Assembly (NCBI GenBank): GCA_963989385.1
Contig: OZ022503.1
Coordinates: 66,376,123-66,440,122 of the forward strand
Length of the DNA stretch: 64,000 bases
Source of the DNA: Ctena decussata
Lineage: Eukaryota; Mollusca; Bivalvia; Lucinida; Lucinidae
Direction of reading: 5' to 3'
Shown: positions 55,701 to 64,000 of the stretch, piece after piece
How positions within the stretch are numbered: position 1 is the stretch's first letter
Layout of the letters: every line of letters begins with the position of its first letter
Position numbers and translations under genes: made by a program
The notes under the pieces: model-generated
Seen by the model: only the letters and a program-made list of their open reading frames with translations
Databases searched by the model: none
What the model was told of the DNA's origin: nothing

Positions 55701-56157
55701 CATTGCAAGACTGATAAGCACTTACAAAGACTTCAGCTTGTCAATCATATAAAAGAAGGCGGAGACAACAATGAATGGCGTCTAAAGTATCTAAACGTTA
55801 GTAACCCAATTCAGGTTCGCTGCAATGCATGTGACTACTACACAAACAGTATAAATAAACTTCAGATCCACACTGGCAATCCACGACATGAGGCAAGTGC
55901 ACAACTGTTCTGCCACCTACAAATACAGGAGTCAAAACTTGCGATGGCTGACAAGTACTACCACTGCGTGCTTTGCAAGTTCAACGCGAGGTCCAAACTC
56001 GGGCTGATGCAACATGTACACTCGATGCAGCACCTGCACAGCGAGAGCCTCAAACAGATTGAGATGAAGGAGACTGGACAGTTGGAGATTGACATTGGTG
56101 ACATCTTTGTTGTCAAGGAGATTGATGATGCCAGCAGCGTCAAGTTTGATGATGAAG
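52788..56157 (+). CDS. ZFHX3/4: Zinc-finger homeobox transcription factor, ZFHX3/ZFHX4/zfh2 family: N-terminal multi-finger exon (partial gene)
   Basis: A 1,123-codon open exon encodes the N-terminal part of a giant nuclear transcription factor. Visible C2H2-type fingers (first Cys to last His): a C2HC-like one at 179-197, then 381-402, 612-633, 643-664, 698-720 ([20 protein letters not shown]), 800-822 ([20 protein letters not shown]), 916-942 (odd spacing), 956-978, 1012-1034 and 1060-1082. The wording and order of fingers 698-1082 are those I know from vertebrate ZFHX3/4 and fly zfh2. Between fingers lie an acidic stretch (107-129), Ser-rich regions (about 324-375), a Pro/Gln-rich segment (741-782) and PMDLS (889-893), a PxDLS-type CtBP-binding motif. 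The start ATG has G at -3 and +4, and an in-frame TAG at 52746 closes the frame upstream. The exon ends at a good donor (GAAG|GTAAGA); the ten codons after it, to a TAA at 56190, are probably intron read-through. Homeodomains and C-terminal fingers are not in the window. Family assignment is secure; 3-like versus 4-like cannot be decided, and invertebrates usually have one gene. Confidence 0.95.
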
Positions 56158-56163
56158 GTAAGA
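56158..56163 (+). other. Splice donor of the large ZFHX exon
   Basis: GAAG|GTAAGA fits the animal donor consensus closely. It follows codons for an acidic DDEG-type ending that matches the point where the corresponding large exon of vertebrate ZFHX3/4 stops (family knowledge). The exon ends in phase 1. I see no following coding exon of this gene in the remaining 7.8 kb, so the intron exceeds the window. Confidence 0.8.
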
Positions 56164-56284
56164 TGATGCAATTTAAGGTCTTAGACCCATAATGGCAGAC
56201 ATAGGTAAATCAATAAATACCACCAGACATGGTTGGTCAGTGACAAACATTGTATACTGCAGTTGCAAACTTTGTTAACCACCA

Positions 56285-56522
56285 GGGCCCAGTTGTTCAA
56301 TACTAATGTCATTTGTTAACAAGAAGTTAAATTTTTAACTGTATTGTATGCAAAATCACTGCCATTTTTTGCTGAAATAATGTGTGGAGCTTTTGCAGAA
56401 CTGCAAAAGCTCCTCACATTTTTTAGCAAAAAAAATTGCAGGTTGACTTTATGTGTACTAGAGGACTTAACAAAACCTTGACTTTGTTAAGCTAACAATG
56501 TTTTGAACAATTCAGTCTGGTA
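56285..56522. mobile_element. 'GGGCCCAGTTGTTCAA' MITE just inside the following intron
   Basis: GGGCCCAGTTGTTCAATACT at the left, TTTTGAACAATTCAGTCTGG at the right. The central hairpin is GGAGCTTTTGCAGAACTGCAAAAGCTCC. Confidence 0.8.
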
Positions 56523-56524
56523 TT

Positions 56525-57410
56525 AAATGAAGTTGGCTACAGCAGGTACATTGTTTGTTGGTGTCTCACCACTGAGCAGTTTTGAAGGAACTTAGATGTG
56601 GCAGAATACCCTGTTTGTCAGAGTCTTGCTGCATGGTCTTTGCAAGGTCAGAATACAACATTTGTGGATGTTTGGCAGTATTTATTGATTTGCATCTACT
56701 TTATTACCCATATTAAGAGTACAAAAAAAAAATTGCTCAAATAAGCACACATTAGGGTTATAAGATAATTTTTCAAATTTGTGAGAATCATGCCTAAAAT
56801 GTGAAACTTGGCAGTATGATTGTGATGAATACTTGTACTGCAGAACTTCGTTGGCTTGAACAGGCTTGAGACCATGAAAACTAGTTCTAGCCAAGGGTAG
56901 TTCTAGCCAACCAGGGTTAGTGCCTATATAAAGTGACCACTTGGGATCCAAGAACAAGTTCTAGTCAGGCAGGGTTAACGAGTCATCGGGATTCGAGCCA
57001 TTGAAGTTTTACTGTATATATGCTAAATGTTATTTCAGCTTTAAGTTATAATTACATTGTATGAAAATGATGTTTTGAATTAAAAGTGAAAAAAAGGGCA
57101 CTTGGAAGAAAAAAATGCACAGGGTATATGAAAATGTTATATTTGTACACAAGCTGAACAAGAAAGCATGGAAAGTAGATGTCACAAAGGAAATCAAGAC
57201 AACTGGAGGCAGGTAGGTGAAATATGACAGCAGGACCCTAACAACAGAGCTGCCGTTGTCCAGCATTATTAGCAACATTGTGGATGCGTACACTTCCACA
57301 CTTTCCTGAGTGTTTGACATGCTCTATAATGGCTTAATGTAGAGGTTTGGTTTTCTGTCTGTTGTTATTCATTGGGTTCTGTGGATCCCCACTTATATTG
57401 ACCATATAAT
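56525..57410. other. Intron sequence without recognised genes
   Basis: Around 56880-56975 GTTCTAGCCAA...GGGTTA words repeat in direct order, perhaps a decayed MITE. The two minus-strand open frames (56682-56957, 57030-57320) show no domain. Confidence 0.4.
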
Positions 57411-57412
57411 GT

Positions 57413-58055
57413 TGAAGGTGAATGGGAACAGTTTGAGGGAAAACGACTCTGCTAATTTTCTTTTTTGTCTCCTTTTGTTTCATAAGCATTTAATTTTTCT
57501 AAGGGAAATAACTTCAGGGGTGTAGAATTTGCTTCCCAGTAAAGAGGCTTTCACTCAAAGGGCTCGAAAGGGGCCTCTCTTAACCCTTTTGCACTCAAAA
57601 CAGCCGCCGGGCCGCGTAGCGCAGTCGGTAGGGCGCCTGACTTGTAAGCCATAGATCCTTGGTTCGATACCTAGTCCGGCCACTTACTTTCATTTCCCCT
57701 TCCGCTGGTTCAAGAAGGGCAGTTGTCAGTTACTGATGAAAGTAAGTGCACTTAGTACTGGTTAACCGCTTAGGGGGTCTAAGCCTGCCCAGGAATAGTG
57801 TGGTTAGGTTAACTGACTGTCCCGACATGACTATAGCTGTTTACCATGGACGTTAAACAATAACACAACAACAACAACGCTCAAAACAGCCAAAACTCAA
57901 TGGAGTTTTGGCTGTTCTGAGTGCAAAATGGTTAAAGGAAATAATTTTCTCCTCAGCAAGCTAATTCTTGCCTGTAAGAGCTAACCCCCATCGAAAGGAA
58001 GCAAAAATAAAAATGGTAGAGTTGCTTTCCCTGAAAGCGATTCCACCTTAACATA
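57413..58055. mobile_element. MITE family B-like element with a long central hairpin, split by a SINE
   Basis: GGGAACAGTTTGAGGGAAAA at the left and TTTCCCTGAAAGCGATTCC at the right are the inverted ends. The central palindrome TTTTGCACTCAAAACAGCC / GGCTGTTCTGAGTGCAAAA is interrupted by the SINE at 57606-57879. Confidence 0.75.
57606..57879 (+). mobile_element. tRNA-derived SINE, family 1, with 12-bp target-site duplication
   Basis: The direct repeat CTCAAAACAGCC flanks it (57594-57605 and 57880-57891). Head GCGTAGCGCAGTCGGTAGGG and GGTTCGATACC, complete body, ACAACAACAAC tail. It landed in the arm of a hairpin. Confidence 0.93.
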
Positions 58056-58149
58056 TCGGTACAGAATGCTTTAGAGAATTAATGCTGCCCGCTAAAATTT
58101 TGCTAGAATTGACATGTCTGGAATTACTGAAATGGGACAGGATCGATAT

Positions 58150-58610
58150 TTAAATCTTTGAAACACGGCCATAATTCCCAAATCACATGCTTTTGTCTAT
58201 ATGCAAATATCTAGACTTGATTTAATATACCGATTTATTTCCACCATAAAGAAGGCATGAAATCTTGGGACAGACGTTATCAAAAAACCAATTCTACCAT
58301 TATTAGAACTTCTTTTTTATTTCTACTTACCAAATAAAGTTTGGTTGCTATGGAAACGAGGCAGTTATTGTCAAAACTTACATAACAGACAAGCGATTAT
58401 ATAGCAGAAAAGTTACAGACCATTTTAGGAGAGCACCGTAATTGACATATAATTCTTTTAATGGCGATTGCAGATGGCATTTTATTTTACGATTAAAATT
58501 TTAATGCGTTATTACCCATTGTTGTGCTTTTCAGTTATAGATATGCAATAAATGAAGAAATTTCACTGCATATATTGAAGTATAACAATTTGATATTCTT
58601 GAAAAATAAG
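58150..58610. promoter_or_regulatory. Candidate intronic enhancer: octamer, X-box and homeodomain sites
   Basis: A repeat-free stretch holds ATGCAAAT (58201-58208, perfect POU octamer), GTTGCTATGGAAAC (58344-58357, an RFX X-box-type inverted repeat), CGTAATTGACATATAATTC and a second ATATGCAATAAATG. The 2.0-2.4 kb position after the coding exon suits an intronic control element. Inference from motifs only. Confidence 0.4.
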
Positions 58611-58624
58611 TACACTATATTAAA

Positions 58625-58775
58625 TCTTTAAGCACCAAAAAAGCACACAACAAAATATACGTCTGGAAATTTTTTTGAAAATGTTTCATCCAAGCTAGTA
58701 AAAGACCAGAGGCACAATCTATGCTCTTTTCAAATTCAAATATTTTCATTATTTGGGACTGTTAATATTAATATG
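58625..58775. mobile_element. Degraded MITE family A copy
   Basis: AATCTTTAAGCACCAAAAAAG, ACAACAAAATATACGTCTGG and GGCACAATCTATGCTCTTTTCAAATT in family order; the palindrome is mostly lost. Confidence 0.5.
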
Positions 58776-59025
58776 ACATTAGGTACACTGTTGTAATTTC
58801 TTGAAAAATAATATTGTCTGTCTGTATGGGCCATAAAAGCAAAAACACAGTTTTGCAGTTTTGCAGCCGATTAAATACAGTATTGTATGGGCCAATGGGC
58901 CTAGGTACCTAAGGGCACGTGAAAATTAGCAAAAGCTCAGATTGATCTGTGCATTGAAGACTTTGCTGCTGGCACAGACAATCTTTGGATCATGAAGAGT
59001 CTGTGTCATGAACAGCAAAAAATCT

Positions 59026-59247
59026 GGGCCGTATTCATAAAAACGACTTAAGTGGTTGCTATGCTGTTGCTAAGGCCAAATTTCTTTGAAGGAGATTCCC
59101 TACAACTATGAAATTTGGTCTGGAGGAACAGTCTTTATAAGACTGTTCCTCCAGACCAAATTTCATAGTTGTAGGGAATCTCCTTTATAGATATTCAGCC
59201 TTAGCAACTGCATAGCAACCACTTAAGTGGCTTTATGAATACGGCCC
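59026..59247. mobile_element. Long-hairpin MITE family F, copy 1
   Basis: GGGCCGTATTCATAAAAACG and CTTTATGAATACGGCCC are the ends, and the symmetry continues almost without break to the loop (GGAACAGTCTTTATAAGACTGTTCC). Arms of about 100 bp. Confidence 0.92.
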
Positions 59248-59366
59248 CTGATCAAACCTCACAGAATTGCCAGCTCATCATTCTGATCTTCTGCAGGGGC
59301 ATGCATTTTCCTAAATATTGTTGTTTGGCCTAATCTGCTAAACCATATATGATCATACACCATACA

Positions 59367-59560
59367 GGAGCCCTGGTAGCTCAATGGGTAAGGACAGGCC
59401 TGCTGGTCTAGCAGTCGCGGGCTTGAGTCCCTCTGGAGGTGGAAATCCTTTCAACCATAAATGGGGTTCCATTGCGCACATCATTTCATTATCACCCTCC
59501 CATCAGCCTGATATGACTGAAATACAGTTGAAGAAGTAAAATCGCAAGTCATCCATCCAT
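59367..59560 (+). mobile_element. SINE family 2, full-length copy
   Basis: GGAGCCCTGGTAGCTCAATG (box A), CAGTCGCGGGCTTGAGTCCC (box B-like), ATAAATGGGGTTCCATTGCG, GATATGACTGAAATACAG and a CATCCATCCATC tail. Confidence 0.9.
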
Positions 59561-59710
59561 CATCATATACCAGATATTCACAAAGAGTCAGCCTACAATG
59601 CAAGAACAAGCGAGAATCATTTCAGTTTGTTCATCTGAAGAGACTGATCAGGGTTCTCTCATTTTGCCAGATAAATTCTGTAGAAGCCACATATTGTTTA
59701 TGCTGTTTAT

Positions 59711-59776
59711 GCAAATAGGGGATACACAGATCAGACTGCACAGATGTGCAGTCTGATCTGAGTTTTCCCTGTTTGC
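59711..59776. repeat. GATCAGACTG palindrome, 66 bp
   Basis: CACAGATCAGACTGCACAG and its inverse CTGTGCAGTCTGATCTGAG-type arm (loop ATGTG); outer GCAAATAGGG/CCCTGTTTGC. Confidence 0.8.
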
Positions 59777-60312
59777 ATACACTGTCATGCCATAAGGCCC
59801 ATGTCCCCTTTGCTCCCCCATAAAAAATTATATTAACTGGTTATCAGGCTGAAGTTTTAACAGTTTTAGGCATGTCTGTAGCTGGCTTAATCATTAATTT
59901 GATAAAATCTCCATTAACATACAGAAACAAACATATCACTGAAAATTACTTTACCAAAAGCTTTGTTAATCTCACTTTTTTTTGGCTACAGGCCTGATCA
60001 GTAGACATTTTTGGGAGTGTAGAAGTTTTGAAGGTAGAGGTTACCACACTACCCCCTTCATAGCTCAAAAGGTTTCATCTTGCCTTTGACTAGCAAAAAG
60101 CACGACATATTCTTGTTTTCTATTTTTCCACCATAAAATAGCTTGTGGAATCTGATCCCACTGCAGAGATGGTTCATTTGAGATCCAGCTGCTTTTGGTT
60201 GTACAGAAATAAAGGGGAAAATGCTGTGGCATCGACAACATGAGCCATTCCTATATTGGGCTCTTTGGATGACAGGGTTTAGAAATGTTTCAAAGCTAGA
60301 ACTTCAAGCTCC

Positions 60313-60537
60313 TGGGGCAGTATTCATAAAGCCACTTAAGAGGTTGCTATGCTGTTGCTAAGGCCAAATATCTATAAAGGAGATTCCCTACAACTATGAA
60401 ATTAGCTCTGGAGGAACAGTCTTTGTAAGACTGTTCCTCCAGAGCAAATTTCATAGTTGTAGGGAATCTCCTTCATACAGTTTTAGCCCTAGCAACAGCA
60501 TAGCAACCACTTAAGTTGTTTTATGAATACGGCCCCT
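60313..60537. mobile_element. Long-hairpin MITE family F, copy 2
   Basis: It has the same ends (GGGGCAGTATTCATAAAGCC / TATGAATACGGCCCC), the same loop and the same body (GGAGATTCCCTACAACTATG), with scattered differences from copy 1. Confidence 0.92.
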
Positions 60538-60539
60538 GG

Positions 60540-61635
60540 GCTTAAACTGTAAAAGTTTGTGACTAAGATCCATAAAAGTACAAACTCTTACACTAAGAGA
60601 GAGGCCTCAACATTATTTAGTTTTAAGGGCCTATTTAAGGGGCCTACTTCTAAGTTTAAAAGTTTGTGACTGGCCCAACAACAAGTATTGTTGAGGCGTC
60701 CTCCCGTAGAGTTAGAATTTGTACTATAATGGAGCCAAATTACAAAAGTTAACACTAACAATATAGGCCTTTAAAGTAGGCCCTAATAATATCTTCAAGT
60801 AACAGTTTGTGTTATAGTGGAGACCAGCCACAAAGCCCTTAAAATAGGCCATGCCATATGACTAATATAAGAGGTGTAAGAAATTGTGACTAGCTCATAG
60901 GGCTTTTCAGGCAGTGAAGACACTAATCAAGAATGCACAGTTACCTATTTAAAGTGAATCGGGGGAAGCAACTATGCCATTTTCATTTTGGTCTCCCTTT
61001 CTTATAAGAGTACACCTTTTTTGAAGAGTTTGGTCATCCAGGGAAGCAAGGAGATTTATTAAGAAGGATGGGTGTTTTAGAAATCTCAGTGTTTTTTCAG
61101 AATCAGAAATCTGGCTGTTTAGCAAAGAAAATTTAGGTATTTTTCACAGTCATGCATACTGTGTGGGCTGTCTTTGCCATTTGAGTTTACATGAGGAAAA
61201 AGACCCTCCCCCCCCCCCCCAAAAAAAAAATGTTGAAAAAGAAAAAAGAAAAAAAAAAGAGGAAAAACTTAACTGTGAGTGCAAGTCTATTATTTGATAA
61301 AAATTTTGAGTCTCACACCCCACCACAGACTGGTTAGGCATCTAGGCATAGTTGACATCTGGACGACGAGTTGCGTAATTCTTGAAATAAACTCTGAAAT
61401 CACCGATATCATACAAGTGAGAATCTACAATAATTTGATCTGGACCTAGACAAAGATAGTTGATTAAGTGCTGCTAGCATGTCCCAAATTCAGCTGGTAT
61501 GATATAAAATGAGATCCGTCATGAGGTAAAGGACTGTATAACATTTGCGATGACGTCAATCTGCTCGGACATTTGGGTGATCATATTGGAGACTCATCTT
61601 TTTACTATTATTACGTCAAGGATCCACAAATTGTA
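60540..61635. other. Intron stretch, no gene recognised
   Basis: 60955-61060 has words of MITE family B (GGGGGAAGCAACTATGCC, CCAGGGAAGCAAGG). 61204-61225 is a poly-C/poly-A run. 61360-61635 is unique-looking but without identifiable sites. Confidence 0.4.
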
Positions 61636-61637
61636 GG

Positions 61638-61710
61638 CATGAACTGGGATGACTCTGTTCAGCCTGCACAATTGTGCAGGCTAAACAGAGTCATCCCTGT
61701 TCATATATGC
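61638..61710. repeat. Palindrome, 73 bp
   Basis: GAACTGGGATGACTCTGTTC and AACAGAGTCATCCCTGTTC flank the core GCCTGCACAATTGTGCAGGC. Confidence 0.85.
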
Positions 61711-61714
61711 TAAA

Positions 61715-62565
61715 TGGCATCATTTCTCGTATTCCGACTTGAATTGTAAATCATAAGAATATCTCGAATCGATAAGCCATATTTATGGCATTTAATAATG
61801 AATTGCTGTTCATTTCTAGTGTTTGAAGGAGTTGATTAGTGTTTGTTTCGCTTCCTAACATGCAACACTTGTTCAAAAATAGGTCTTTTAATGGAAAACC
61901 CACTGATTCTCCAAATCTTTGAATTTAGACTAGCCATTTTGAATATATTTTGAATGTGGTTTTGAACAAAAGGGGCAAACAGTATTACCTGTGATTAGGC
62001 TGCTCATATTACTAATATTTTTGTACCATGCCACATTTTAGTGGTGAAATATTATGTTTTTCTGCGGGCTGTCCATGTGTCTGTCCTTCTTATCTGTGAT
62101 TGGCTACCTATCTTGGGCAACTTGAAAATAAACATTTATACACTCGAATCCCAGCTTAAGTGGTCATCCTTGGTTAAGGAACCACCTGTTTGGAGCAGCT
62201 GCTAAATGAACCTGTATTGTGGGATCACCTATCTTAAGCAAAATAGTTCTTGTGTTCCCATTGGGTGACCCCTTTTGCCATGTTTGGCTGGCTGTCCAAG
62301 AGCCAAAATTGTGGAAAAAACTTCATTTCAAACAGTGCAGACCAACATCTGACTGCTTTGATTCTGAGGGTCATAAGCTCTGTGAATGTATTAGTAGCCT
62401 CGATGCCTTGCCCCTTTATTGTACTACTCTAACCTCGCACAACTGAAAAATATACTGTACATAATCTAAGAGAGACAACTCTAAGTAAAATTTAGATTTC
62501 TTGATAAGCTCTCTTATCTGCAGTTGCACTACATGGAGTACATCTTAAACATTGGGACATACCTG
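61715..62565. other. Intron stretch, no gene recognised
   Basis: 62150-62245 resembles half of the 'TTAAGGGGTC' MITE of 31722-31875. The frames at 62219-62446 have no domain. Nothing else is seen. Confidence 0.4.
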
Positions 62566-62569
62566 TTGA

Positions 62570-62630
62570 GCAAACAGTGTAGTTCCTGATAGGTCTAAGG
62601 AGCAGTCTGATCAGGAACTGCACTCTTTAA
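62570..62630. repeat. GATCAGG palindrome remnant
   Basis: GCAAACAGTGTAGTTCCTGA and TCAGGAACTGCACTCTTT are inverted around AGGAGCAGTC. Confidence 0.65.
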
Positions 62631-62694
62631 TATTCCATCAACAATTCAGCAACACATCACCAGGTTGTAGACCCAGCTTGCCCAGACTTTCAAA

Positions 62695-62895
62695 GTAGTT
62701 TGCAAAAAGCAAACAACAAAATTAAGACTGCAAAATTTAAAAAAAATGTATCAGCCAAGCTATATTATATTGAAAAATTGATGGCTAATGTGCAAACAGT
62801 ATAGATGCAGATGAGGCGGCTCATTTTGAGCCGCCGCCTCTAGATCTGCACTGTTTGCAAATTCCACTATTTTAGTTTTGGTGCTTTAAGGCTTA
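62695..62895. mobile_element. MITE family A copy
   Basis: AAAAAGCAAACAACAAAATTAAG at the left (ends decayed); the palindrome GCAAACAGTATAGATGCAGA ... TCTAGATCTGCACTGTTTGC has CGGCTCATTTTGAGCCG at its centre. Ends TTTTGGTGCTTTAAGGCTTAA. Confidence 0.75.
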
Positions 62896-62937
62896 AGGTG
62901 ACCCAATTTACATAGTAATTTCTGAAATAATTGTTTT

Positions 62938-64000
62938 TAGCTCACCTGAGCCAGCGGCTCCGGGGGAGCTTATAGGATGGTAAGGCTCCGGCGTCCGTCG
63001 TCCGTCCGTCGTACGTCGTCCGTCCACACTTTCAAACAACTTCTCCTCTAAAACCGCTTGGCCAATTGCAACCAAATTTCATATGTAGCCTCCTGGGACC
63101 TTAGGAACGAAAAGTTGTTCAAACGGTCCTGGTCACATGACCAACATGGCCGCCATGCCCATATATGGTAAAAACCTGAAAAAATCTTCTTCTCCAGAAC
63201 CAATAGGGCGATGGCCTTGAAACTTGGTATGTAGCATCAGGTACACGAGTACTACCAAGATTGTTCAAATTATGACCTTGGGTTGACCTTGACCTTTTCT
63301 ACGGTAAGGTCAAATTTGCTTCCTTATGCTTTTATATGGCAAAATGCTGCAACATAAGATATCTTGGAAACTGTTGAATATTTTGGCCTAAAAATTGGTA
63401 CATACAGTCATCTTAATGACTACATGAAGATTTATGAGTTCAAGAGGTCAAGGTCATTCTTTGACCTTTGACCCAGAACTCTCATATTTTGACAATATCA
63501 AACAATCTCCTCAAAAACAACTAGGCCAATTGTAATTAAATTGCATATAGATCCTCCAGGGGCTGAGGGAATGAAAATTTGTTCATACGGTCCAGGTCAC
63601 ATGACCAACATGGCCACCACGCCCATATATGGTAAAAACCTTTAAAAATCTTCTTCTCCAGAACCAGTAGACCGACGGCCTTGAAACTCGGTATGTAGCA
63701 TTGGGTACTCAAGTACTATCAAGATTGTTCAAATTATGACCCTGGGTTGACCTTGCCCTTTTTTACGGCAAGGTCAAATATGGGAAAATGCTAGCACATG
63801 AGATTTCATGGTAAGTTTTGAAGATTTTGGCCTAAAAATTTGTATATACAATCATCTGAATGAGTACATGAAGATATGTGAGTACAAGAGGTCAAGGTCA
63901 TTCTTTGACCTTTGACCCAGAAATTTCAAATTTTGACAATTTCAAAGAATCTGCTCTAATACCACTAAGCCAATTGAAACCAAATTTCATATAGAGCCTC
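62938..64000 (+). mobile_element. Tandem-repeat element starting 'TTTTTAGCTCACCTGAGCC' (runs off the window)
   Basis: The head with AGCTCACCTGAGCCAGCGGC is followed by a CGTCCGTC microsatellite and then direct repeats of about 464 bp (CACATGACCAACATGG at 63132 and 63596; GACCTTGGGTTGACC-type words likewise). Two units are seen, and a third begins near the window end. It shares the plan (short head, TCCG run, long tandem units) with 47098-49432, but the unit sequence differs. Confidence 0.75.

Noticed and set aside
56158..56192. C-terminal codons KMMQFKVLDP of the long open frame
   Set aside because: They follow a strong splice donor at the point where the family's exon normally ends; most likely intron read-through.
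62219..62446. 75-codon plus-strand open frame as the next ZFHX exon
   Set aside because: No zinc-finger or homeodomain residues and no matching splice sites.

Overview
This is animal nuclear DNA: AT-rich, gene-poor, with spliced genes and dozens of small inverted-repeat transposons. The host lineage is most likely a bivalve mollusc, perhaps a heterodont clam. That is inference from the style of the repeats (palindromic 'GCAAACAG...GATCAGACTG' elements, several tRNA-derived SINE families, a roughly 165-bp tandem-repeat element resembling bivalve 'pearl'-type repeats) and from a strongly conserved ZFHX-type protein. I could not run a search to confirm it.

Only one host gene is clearly visible. 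A very large coding exon at 52,736-56,157 (+) encodes the N-terminal 1,123 residues of a zinc-finger homeobox transcription factor of the ZFHX3/ZFHX4/zfh2 family. About ten C2H2-like fingers and a PMDLS CtBP-type motif are present. The homeodomains must lie in exons beyond the right edge. A 54-bp sequence at 28,858-28,911 looks like an upstream non-coding exon of the same gene. If so, most of the window is 5' flank or 5' intron. Repeat-poor islands rich in TAAT cores (about 10.5, 18.6, 23.3, 27.0-27.9, 40.3, 41.5 and 58.2-58.6 kb) are candidate cis-regulatory elements for it.

Region by region. 0.6-6.3 kb holds a four-level nest: a small 'CCCTCTTTACAA' element, interrupted by an element with termini GGTTTGCTGTTTACCGACC, interrupted by a PIF/Harbinger transposon with its TAA target-site duplication, which itself contains a 1,115-bp tandem duplication of its Myb/SANT-like accessory gene. 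7.35-7.70 kb is a long near-perfect hairpin. 8.3-9.3 kb is a mariner-type palindromic MITE split by a 5'-truncated LINE reverse-transcriptase fragment with a 10-bp target-site duplication. 12.1-13.3 kb has a CRE-like palindrome and a cluster of GATATCC boxes. 16.56-21.78 kb is bounded by diverged inverted repeats and may be one large non-autonomous element. 22.5-24.6 kb has SINEs and MITEs. 30.4-31.6 kb is a 38-bp minisatellite. 39-46.9 kb holds a 0.7-kb inverted-repeat element, a hAT element (8-bp TSD), a 1.07-kb inverted-repeat element carrying two tRNA-like segments, and a dead Tc1/mariner transposon. 47.1-49.4 kb is a tandem-repeat array element. 52.7-56.2 kb is the gene exon. 57.4-58.05 kb is a MITE hairpin split by a SINE. 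59.0-60.5 kb has two copies of one long-hairpin MITE. 62.94-64.0 kb begins another tandem-repeat element, which runs off the window.

Most other open frames fall within these repeats or have no recognisable content, and I do not call them genes.
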